Source: Burkholderiaceae bacterium (GTDB taxonomy: Bacteria; Pseudomonadota; Gammaproteobacteria; Burkholderiales; Burkholderiaceae). From it: 38,066 nt of DNA. The translations under genes were made by a program, and so were the position numbers. The stretch spans positions 1 through 38,066 of the forward strand of contig CANGWV010000003.1 of the NCBI GenBank assembly GCA_947457875.1, written 5' to 3'. The notes under the pieces were generated by a model. That model searched no databases. It had not been told where the DNA came from and saw only the letters and a list, made by a program, of their open reading frames with translations. Shown here piece after piece: positions 9,401 through 16,635 of this stretch (the stretch's first letter is position 1; every line of letters begins with the position of its first letter).

Positions 9401-10012
9401 TTACTTTTGTTCCGGTTTATCGTATTCGCTCGCAAAGGCATGGTTCGCATCGCGGTGCCCTGCCTCATCTTCGCGCACTACTAGTACGACATCGCGCAGG
9501 GTTGCATTGGCTGGTAGCTTCCAGTAATCAATCGCAATTTGGGGCGCTGGAATATTGGGCGTACGGCCTTCATCAATCTCTTTTAAATACTCCGTATAGG
9601 AATACACCGCCTCTTCTTCAAAGTAACCCACAATGCGGTGCGCTGTGCGTGGGAAAAAAACGTAGATAACGAAAAAGACATTCCAAAAAATGGCTTGGGC
9701 AAACAGCACTAAATAACGCTCAAATGCATTAGGCTTGGCAATCTCAATAAAGGTCATGAGGTGCATGCGCTCGTTCTCTGCCTCAGCCAATAGGGTACGA
9801 ATTTTAGGGCCATAGCCATGGCGCATTTGTCGCAGACTCGTGAGGTGCGTCCACATTCCCGCAACCATGCCGGGCACACCCGCTACTGTTTCTAGAACAA
9901 CCGCACGATGACCATAGCGTTTTTGAAAGAAGGTATCCGCAAAGAAACGCATGCTTTTTGTGAAGGACAAGGCAACCCTGTCGGACATCGTAATAACTTG
10001 GTAGTGTTCCAT
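9401..10012 (-). CDS. aox: Alternative oxidase (diiron terminal oxidase)
   Basis: Diiron carboxylate/His motifs in order: RAVVLETVAGVPGMVAGMWTHL, LLAEAENERMHLMTF, GYFEEEAVYSYTEYL, VREDEAGHRDANH. Confidence 0.92.
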   Translation of the reverse strand: MEHYQVITMSDRVALSFTKSMRFFADTFFQKRYGHRAVVLETVAGVPGMVAGMWTHLTSLRQMRHGYGPKIRTLLAEAENERMHLMTFIEIAKPNAFERYLVLFAQAIFWNVFFVIYVFFPRTAHRIVGYFEEEAVYSYTEYLKEIDEGRTPNIPAPQIAIDYWKLPANATLRDVVLVVREDEAGHRDANHAFASEYDKPEQK

Positions 10013-10122
10013 GGGATTGACCAGCCTAAATAGGAAATAAGGTATCCCTCAATCGTATTGGAAACTGGCTATTTCTGTTGATTGATGCCTAAACCCAGCG
10101 ATTTTCTCCTTTTAAACGTGGT

Positions 10123-10515
10123 TTAGAGGAGTAGCGGCTGTATAAATGCAAACCAACCGCCGATGAGTAGCAGCCCCAAACTAACAATATAAATACGCAG
10201 CGACGTCTTGCGCGTCTTTAGGCAAGCGTTTCTGAGATCTGGATCAATAGGGCATGGCGCAAAGCGATTGCGCCACTGCATTATTCCGCCCACAAGCATT
10301 AAAGCGCTGCTGATCAAAAAGACGGCTTCCTTATGCTCGCTAATCCACACAATCTGTGGAAAAACACTAACCAAGGAAGCTAAAGCGGCCCCTGCCCCCA
10401 GACTAACTAAGAGGGCAGGCAGCGCGCAGCAGATTAAGGTACTAGAGCTAGCAAAGAGACTAAGCAAGGAACTGAGATACGGCGCCTTTACATCGGGTGA
10501 GCCATCCTCACTCAT
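10123..10515 (-). CDS. MerT-like small membrane metal transporter
   Basis: Multi-TM protein with vicinal cysteines in the first TM segment (STLICCALPALLVSLGAGAA) and a later Cys pair (APCPIDPDLRNAC). Confidence 0.6.
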   Translation of the reverse strand: MSEDGSPDVKAPYLSSLLSLFASSSTLICCALPALLVSLGAGAALASLVSVFPQIVWISEHKEAVFLISSALMLVGGIMQWRNRFAPCPIDPDLRNACLKTRKTSLRIYIVSLGLLLIGGWFAFIQPLLL

Positions 10516-10847
10516 TTTTTGCCTTTCATCTGATCCCTGAACTGAGCAACCGTTTGTGGAATGGTTTCCACATTCACTACGTCGTAGCCTGAGTCAATAA
10601 TTTCTTGGCGGACTTCTTTTTCATTGAGGGTCTTTCCATCTTTTGGCTCGACCACAACCACCTTATTCTTTAAATCCACCAGCACTGCCTTCGTGCCATC
10701 GAGCTTTAGTAAGCTCTTTTCAATGCCTTGCGCACAAAAAGAACACACCATTCCGTTCACGGTGACTTTCATGCTGGCGAGACTAGCCTGACTCAATCCC
10801 AATAATGCCGTTACAATTACAAAGTTAATTATTTTCATGGTCTTCAT
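10512..10847 (-). CDS. Heavy-metal-associated (HMA/MerP-like) periplasmic protein
   Basis: Signal peptide plus KVTVNGMVCSFCAQGIEKSLLKLDG...EIIDSGYDV; CxxC metal-binding motif and HMA fold pattern. Overlaps the MerT-like gene by 4 nt. Confidence 0.85.
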   Translation of the reverse strand: MKTMKIINFVIVTALLGLSQASLASMKVTVNGMVCSFCAQGIEKSLLKLDGTKAVLVDLKNKVVVVEPKDGKTLNEKEVRQEIIDSGYDVVNVETIPQTVAQFRDQMKGKK

Positions 10848-10848
10848 C

Positions 10849-11499
10849 CTAATAGTTGTACATAAAATTAAAACGGGGTTGGCCCGATAAATTAGCGCCT
10901 ACCTCGACAAAGTACCGATTGTGTATAACCCGAAGCATCGGCGTGAATTCATACTGATTGGATACAAAGGTCATTCTTCTGGCTTCGATTACGATCCAAG
11001 GTTGTGGCTGGTCGTAATCCACCTCATAAAACGATGCCCCAAGCCGTGCAGTGGTGATGTTGCTAGTAGCTCCTTGCGCTGCATATACCCGTGCAGATGC
11101 CATCGAGTAAAAACGCGTAGTTTCGTAATCGACCTGCAGTCCCGGGGAGGCCATTGCTTTTGATCCTTCAAAGCCATTGCCCGTTGTCGAACCCAGTCCG
11201 CCAATAAACCAAATATTGGCCTGCGCGTTCGGCAAATTCCAACGCGCTACTTTACGGGTATAAACCAGCTCCGCATTTTGCTGCCGCTTCACATAGTCGT
11301 CGGTTTGCATGGCACTTGCTGAAAACCCAATCGCATCATTGGCAGTCGTTGCATAGTTAAAGGAGAACTCTTGGTAAGTTTTACTAAAGTCTCCCATGAT
11401 CATCCAACTGTTTTTAAAGCCCATGGGCGCAGCATGCACCCGGCCTGCAATTGCAAGCACACCAATCAGCACAGCACAGATGAATGCAGTGAACTTCAT
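10849..11499 (-). CDS. Hypothetical exported protein, possibly outer-membrane beta-barrel
   Basis: Signal peptide (MKFTAFICAVLIGVLAIAGRVHA), alternating aromatic/polar strands and a terminal aromatic residue (FNFMYNY). Confidence 0.6.
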   Translation of the reverse strand: MKFTAFICAVLIGVLAIAGRVHAAPMGFKNSWMIMGDFSKTYQEFSFNYATTANDAIGFSASAMQTDDYVKRQQNAELVYTRKVARWNLPNAQANIWFIGGLGSTTGNGFEGSKAMASPGLQVDYETTRFYSMASARVYAAQGATSNITTARLGASFYEVDYDQPQPWIVIEARRMTFVSNQYEFTPMLRVIHNRYFVEVGANLSGQPRFNFMYNY

Positions 11500-11777
11500 T
11501 TGCGCTTTTCCATGGTGGTGATATCGAGCGTGCCGTCTAATACCCTAAACTGAAAGCGCACTTGATCGCCTGGTTTGTATGGCTCAACATTTAGGCCGCT
11601 ACTGATACCGAATGGCATGGTCATAGCTTGCATTTTGATACTGGGGATGTATTCGTGTTTCATGACGATGCGATTGCGCGCAGGATCAATGCGGACGATT
11701 TCTCCATTGACCCATTCCACAGCCATAACGGCAAAAGACGATAAGACACAAATTAAAGCAATGATGGTTTTTTTCAT
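11496..11777 (-). CDS. CusF-like copper-binding protein
   Basis: Signal peptide plus VNGEIVRIDPARNRIVMKHEYIPSIKMQAMTMPFGI and PGDQVRFQFRVLDGTLDITTMEKRK. Internal ATG (11777) is preferred to 11807. Confidence 0.85.
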   Translation of the reverse strand: MKKTIIALICVLSSFAVMAVEWVNGEIVRIDPARNRIVMKHEYIPSIKMQAMTMPFGISSGLNVEPYKPGDQVRFQFRVLDGTLDITTMEKRK

Positions 11778-11833
11778 GTAACGCTCCAAAAAAATAGATG
11801 TGCCCAAAAAATGGGCGGACTAATTCTAAGGAG

Positions 11834-12199
11834 TTACAGAATGGGCGGCTTAATGGATCCGAAAAGGTCGGCGCTAAAGAAAGTTTGGATGTACTGATTC
11901 ACGCTTTGCGTGAGGTGATCGGCGGTGACTAAAAGACGGTGATCGCCTGCAAGACCAAAAGCCATGCACAAAGAGCACGCATTGCAGTTGCTTTGATTAT
12001 CAGCAAAAATGCCATCAGGATCTTGCGCTCCAATAGCACTGACCTCTTGATGGCAGGGGTGATTGGATGACGCCTCAGCGTGCACTAAGGGCAATTCAGT
12101 CTTGGTGAATTGTTGCATTTTCAAATCCATTGTCAGTGCCGCCATGGCTTGCATGGGCACCAGCAGAATGAACAGAATGTGGATTAACTTCTTCACCAT
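11834..12199 (-). CDS. Small exported Cys/His-containing hypothetical protein (DUF2946-like architecture)
   Basis: Signal peptide, then HPCHQE and NCNACSLCMAFGLAGDH; adjacent to the metal-binding protein genes. Confidence 0.55.
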   Translation of the reverse strand: MVKKLIHILFILLVPMQAMAALTMDLKMQQFTKTELPLVHAEASSNHPCHQEVSAIGAQDPDGIFADNQSNCNACSLCMAFGLAGDHRLLVTADHLTQSVNQYIQTFFSADLFGSIKPPIL

Positions 12200-12297
12200 G
12201 TTTATATCCTAGCACTTTTAAGCTAGATTGGTTTGGGAGTTACTAAAGAGCTCAAACAGGCCCAATTGGGCTTAGTTTAAAGATCTAGATTGGGGGG

Positions 12298-12918
12298 TTA
12301 GCTATTGCCCAGAAGTGATTTGATTGGAATTAACTTTTCGAGCTCATCTACGTTCGTATAGCCCGTGACCGGCATAAAACTTTTGGGTGAAAAGTTCTTT
12401 TCACCGATGAGCATCGCGGGCACCCCCTGAAAGCCGTTTGCCTTAAATTCTTCTTCATCGGCAATCACTTGCTTAGTCACTACCCCATCATCAAACGCTT
12501 CGCGCAGGGCATTGGGCTCTACACCAACTTGCTCGGCTAAGGCGATGATCTCATCCTCATTGCTAATGTTAGCGCCTTGACTAAATACAGATTTAAAAAT
12601 GGCCAATGCCAGTTGCAATGATTTACCGTGCTTATTGGCAAAACAAACGCTCTCCTGCGCTAACCAGGTATAGGTTAGAAAGGTCGGAGCATTTAATACC
12701 AATTGTTCCTCTTGCACGATCGGCTCTGCAGCAGCTTGCTGCAGTTTCTTGAGGTAGGACTCCGATGGCGGCATTGTGCCAATCGTGGGAGTCAGTTCAA
12801 TCGCCCGCCAAATAATCTCAATGCCATCCTGATAGCGCTCCTTTAACTTGGCTAGCGCCACCGTCTGGAGATAAGAGTAAGGGCACTCAAAATCACCCCA
12901 AATTTGTATCTGAATCAT
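12298..12918 (-). CDS. DsbA/FrnE-family thioredoxin-fold oxidoreductase
   Basis: IQIWGDFECPYSYLQTVALAKL...VIADEEEFKANGFQGVPAMLIGEKNFSPKSFMPVTGY. Confidence 0.85.
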   Translation of the reverse strand: MIQIQIWGDFECPYSYLQTVALAKLKERYQDGIEIIWRAIELTPTIGTMPPSESYLKKLQQAAAEPIVQEEQLVLNAPTFLTYTWLAQESVCFANKHGKSLQLALAIFKSVFSQGANISNEDEIIALAEQVGVEPNALREAFDDGVVTKQVIADEEEFKANGFQGVPAMLIGEKNFSPKSFMPVTGYTNVDELEKLIPIKSLLGNS

Positions 12919-12979
12919 GGTGTTGTAAATAAATCCTATATAAAAGGAGCAGAAACAAATACAAAAAACGGTTCAATCT

Positions 12980-13009
12980 TGGTTAAAAAAGAGTCGCCCT
13001 AGGGCGACT
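12980..13009 (-). terminator. Orphan intrinsic terminator on the minus strand
   Basis: Perfect 18-bp palindrome AGTCGCCCTAGGGCGACT (12992-13009). On the minus strand it is followed by CTTTTTTAACC. No annotated minus-strand gene precedes it (13207..13710 is on +). Confidence 0.7.
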
Positions 13010-13206
13010 AACAAGGACTAAACATAAACATGCCAAGTTTGCGCTTTTCTCACACTACACGTATAAGACTACTGCAAACAGGGTTTTGAGCCCCAAAATT
13101 CAAAAAGTAGCTCTTTGTAGCCTAAATTAGACACTTTAGTAACTTGATTTAGCTAAATACTTGTTATGAATGTTCTCTTCAATTTCTCTACCCGCTCACC
13201 TAGCAA

Positions 13207-13710
13207 ATGCAACCGCCCGTCCCATCGAATGTCACTGAAACCTTAAATCAGTACAGCTCGACTCAGCGCCTTATAAGCTTCCTCTGCCTTTTGCTCGGCG
13301 GCGGCCTCGTCGCACAATTGCTTTGTATTGTTGTTGTGCGTATTGCATCTTCCGATATCCAAGCGGGCGGCATGCTAGCCGACATCATTACGCAATACTT
13401 GGCTAACTATTTTTTGGGCATTGCTTTTATTATTCTTAGCGTCTCAAACTTACTGATTAAGCGCGGCCTCGTGGAATACAAGCGCTTGCGCCTACCGACC
13501 ATTATCTTGGCAGCCTCGACTGCAATAGTGGCATTTATGTTGATACCCCGAATGGATTATCTTCGTGAAACTGCCTTGCTTGATGGGTTACCTGTTCTCT
13601 TTGCACCCTCAGCTGCTTACTTCACAACGCTGTCTGCACTTTCAATTAGCCTCCTCTTGATTCAGCTTGCGAGTGGCGGAGTATTACTTTGGCGACAACT
13701 GAACCATTAG
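13207..13710 (+). CDS. Hypothetical integral membrane protein
   Basis: Four or more hydrophobic segments (ISFLCLLLGGGLVAQLLCIVVV, YFLGIAFIILSVSNLLI, IILAASTAIVAFMLI, LSISLLLIQLASGGVLLW). Confidence 0.65.
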   Translation: MQPPVPSNVTETLNQYSSTQRLISFLCLLLGGGLVAQLLCIVVVRIASSDIQAGGMLADIITQYLANYFLGIAFIILSVSNLLIKRGLVEYKRLRLPTIILAASTAIVAFMLIPRMDYLRETALLDGLPVLFAPSAAYFTTLSALSISLLLIQLASGGVLLWRQLNH

Positions 13711-15482
13711 GCAAATTGCAAGTCAGCCAAGCGCGCATACAATCCGCCCTGCTTAATCAGATCAGTATGACTGCCCTGCTCGACCAGCTGTCCGTCTTCC
13801 AGGACCAAGATGCAATCGGCGCGCAGTACGGTAGCTAAGCGGTGGGCAATCGTTAGGGATGTTCTTCCTGGTAGCACGCTATCCAATGCTAACTGCACCT
13901 CACGCTCGGATTCGGCATCAAGGGCGCTGGTCGCCTCATCGAGCAGCAAGATCGGTGGATTTTTTAATATGGCCCTCGCAATCGAAATCCGTTGCTTTTG
14001 TCCGCCCGACAAGCGCACACCACGCTCACCTAAAAAACTAGCGTAGCCTTCTGGCAAAGCAGAGATGAATCCATCGGCATGGGCTGTTTTTGCAGCGGCG
14101 ATCACCTCTTCATCCGTTGCATCCAATTTGCCGTAGCGAATGTTTTCCATGGCGCTCGAGGCAAAAATAACCGGCTCTTGCGGAACGATACCAATCAGAT
14201 TCCGTAGCGCACTTAATGGCCACTGAGTAATGTCTTGGCCCAAGACAGCAATTCTCCCAGCCGTAGGTGCATAAAAGCGTAAGAGCATTGCAAACAAGGT
14301 ACTTTTGCCAGCCCCGGATGGTCCGACTAGCGCATACCGAGCGCCTTGCTGGACTGTAAAAGAAAGGTCCTTGATGGCCATAAAGTCAGGGCGAGACGGA
14401 TACGCAAATGACACGCTACTGAATACCAGCGCATCGACTTGCGGGGTCGTTGGCGCTGGGGATAGAGATTGGAATGGAATTTGCTCTTGACTTGGAATGA
14501 GGTCCTGATAGACCAAATCGGGCGTCGCTTGCATTAACTCAACCAAGCGCTCCATGGCACCAGCAGCCCGTTGTAAATCACCCCAGGTTTCCGAAAGCGC
14601 GCCAATCGATCCTGCAATTAATACTGCATAGAGCACAAACTGCGTGAGCTCACCTAAAGTCATCACGCCAGTAGTCACTTGCTGCGCTCCAATCCACAGC
14701 ACAAATACGATCACACCAAAGGACATCACAATCGCCATGGCAGTGAGCAAGGATCGCATGGTGATGCGCTTTTTTGCCTCGAGGAAAGCCGTTTCTACTG
14801 CAGCATTAAAACGTTGCTGTTCATGCGGCTCACGCGTGAATGCTTGCACTGTGGTGATGGCATTCAACACCTCTCCAGCCATGGCACTGGTATCGGCGAC
14901 TTTATCTTGGCTGGTGCGCGACATTTTTCGTACACGGCGGCCCAGCGCCCACAGCGGCAAGACAATGACTGCAAGCAGCACAATCATGATGCCCGCAAGC
15001 CAAGCACTGGTCACCAGCATCATGGTCATGCCACCAATCAACATGACTAGGCTGCGGAGTGCAATCGAGATGCTCGAGCCCACCAAGGTTTGCACTAAGG
15101 TGGTATCGCTTGTTAAGCGCGATAGCACTTCCCCGGTTTGCAGGGTTTCAAAATAGCGGGGGCTTTGACGCAAGACGTTTTCAAAGACGCGTTGCCGAAT
15201 ATCGGCAACGACGCGCTCACCCAGCCAGGACATCATATAAAAGCGGCTGGCAGTCATTACTGCCAAGAAGGCAGCGAGTAACAATAGGTAGATGAACTGC
15301 AGGTCAATGGCGTCGCTGGTTAGGCCGGTGTCTACTACTCCACGAAAGGCCAGCGGAACTGCCAAGGTTGCTGCTGCTGCCAGCAATAAGAAAAGGCACG
15401 CCAAGATCCACTGTGTTCTGTACCGCGCAAGAACGTGGTAATCACGAAGCCAGCGAGTCAGGCTATTGAGTTTATTTGCCAT
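13707..15482 (-). CDS. ABCB/MsbA-type ABC exporter (permease-ATPase fusion)
   Basis: N-terminal TM domain; Walker A YALVGPSGAGKSTLF, signature VRLSGGQKQRISIARAIL, Walker B PPILLLDEATSALD, H-loop LTIAHRLATV. Confidence 0.95.
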   Translation of the reverse strand: MANKLNSLTRWLRDYHVLARYRTQWILACLFLLLAAAATLAVPLAFRGVVDTGLTSDAIDLQFIYLLLLAAFLAVMTASRFYMMSWLGERVVADIRQRVFENVLRQSPRYFETLQTGEVLSRLTSDTTLVQTLVGSSISIALRSLVMLIGGMTMMLVTSAWLAGIMIVLLAVIVLPLWALGRRVRKMSRTSQDKVADTSAMAGEVLNAITTVQAFTREPHEQQRFNAAVETAFLEAKKRITMRSLLTAMAIVMSFGVIVFVLWIGAQQVTTGVMTLGELTQFVLYAVLIAGSIGALSETWGDLQRAAGAMERLVELMQATPDLVYQDLIPSQEQIPFQSLSPAPTTPQVDALVFSSVSFAYPSRPDFMAIKDLSFTVQQGARYALVGPSGAGKSTLFAMLLRFYAPTAGRIAVLGQDITQWPLSALRNLIGIVPQEPVIFASSAMENIRYGKLDATDEEVIAAAKTAHADGFISALPEGYASFLGERGVRLSGGQKQRISIARAILKNPPILLLDEATSALDAESEREVQLALDSVLPGRTSLTIAHRLATVLRADCILVLEDGQLVEQGSHTDLIKQGGLYARLADLQFA

Positions 15483-15519
15483 AGAAGGCGAGTGTACGTG
15501 AAGCCTGCTAGTGGGGGGG

Positions 15520-16635
15520 TTATAAGGACACGGGAGTACCGTAGCCGGTTAACTCCAAATAGCCTCTACCCACTACCTTACCCTGCTCTATCAGCTGAAC
15601 TGCACCTTCGTAATAGTATCCACCCGTGCTCGCCCGTGCATCTACCTCTTGGTCCTGCATCAAGGGCTGCAGTGTCCACTCCCGTTCACCAACGCGCAAG
15701 GTGAAGCGTTCTGGGTAGGTGTATAAGGATCGCGGAGAGCGCCATTGCCCCTGCGGAATCCAACTGGCATTGCGATGCTTTTCGATTGGCTTACCCAGCG
15801 CATCGCGCCAATCCCACTCGCTAAATAAGGTAGCGCCAGCCGCATCGCGCATCCGAAAAGCCATCAAGCTGCCACCACCCAGCAGATTAATCCCGATCCA
15901 GTCCCAACCCACTGCGCCAGGCATCATTAAGCTACTCGACCATTCATGATCAAACCAAGCAAGACCGGTTTTATTGAAACGCTGCTCTGCTACGCGCGCA
16001 CCCTTGGTGGTACTTTTCAGGGTGATTTGTGCCGACACAGCAAGCTGAGGACGACTATAGTAATAACTCGCAAATTGCACTGCAGGTCCTTTTGACGATA
16101 CACCTGCAACTCCCCGCAGTACTGGACCTTGGGGCGGCTTGGCTTCTAGCGTAAGGGTAAAGGTATCTGCCGCAATGGCAACCGAATAACTTCCATTGCT
16201 CTGGCGTTGTAAGCGCCACCCGGATAAGTGCAGATCGGTATCGAGCATACTAAATGCAGCGCCAGCGGGACCGGCACGACCGGCGAGCTCCGCATGCCGC
16301 AGTTTGCCTTCGCTCGGTATTGCCAATGCCGCATGGGCAAATAACAGTTGCTGTGGAGCAAAGCGGCTCGGGTTTTCTGTGGGGTGGCGCGTTCGACTGC
16401 GAAAGAAGGTCACCTGAAATCCCATGGCATCCTCGCCCTGACCAAGCCACCCTGTCATGTACCACCATTCGGTTCGGAATTCCGGATGCGCGCCGTAGTC
16501 GCGGGGAAAGACCAGCGCTCGCGGCCGCACATCGGGATAACTGGGCGCAGTTGGGGTAGCCAGAGAAGGCAGAGACGGATTCATGCCTAACAAAATGAGA
16601 CTCTTGAGGTAAAGCCTGCGCGGCGTGTTGTGCAT
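15520..16635 (-). CDS. Lipocalin-like/CrtC-AttH family protein (carotenoid 1,2-hydratase-like fold)
   Basis: FPRDYGAHPEFRTEWWYMTGWLG, GFQVTFFRSRT, GLAWFDHEWSSSLMMPGAVGWDWIGINLLGGGSLMAFRMRD. ATG at 16635 overlaps the upstream stop (TGATG); the ORF extends to a TTG at 16641. Confidence 0.85.
   Translation of the reverse strand: MHNTPRRLYLKSLILLGMNPSLPSLATPTAPSYPDVRPRALVFPRDYGAHPEFRTEWWYMTGWLGQGEDAMGFQVTFFRSRTRHPTENPSRFAPQQLLFAHAALAIPSEGKLRHAELAGRAGPAGAAFSMLDTDLHLSGWRLQRQSNGSYSVAIAADTFTLTLEAKPPQGPVLRGVAGVSSKGPAVQFASYYYSRPQLAVSAQITLKSTTKGARVAEQRFNKTGLAWFDHEWSSSLMMPGAVGWDWIGINLLGGGSLMAFRMRDAAGATLFSEWDWRDALGKPIEKHRNASWIPQGQWRSPRSLYTYPERFTLRVGEREWTLQPLMQDQEVDARASTGGYYYEGAVQLIEQGKVVGRGYLELTGYGTPVSL

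Noticed and set aside
12260-12271. GCCCAATTGGGC palindrome downstream of the DsbA-like gene
   Set aside because: Only 4 bp of G/C stem and no clear T-tract; too weak to call a terminator or operator.
14644-15156. 170-aa plus-strand ORF
   Set aside because: Fully antisense to the well-supported ABCB exporter; composition reflects the complementary strand.
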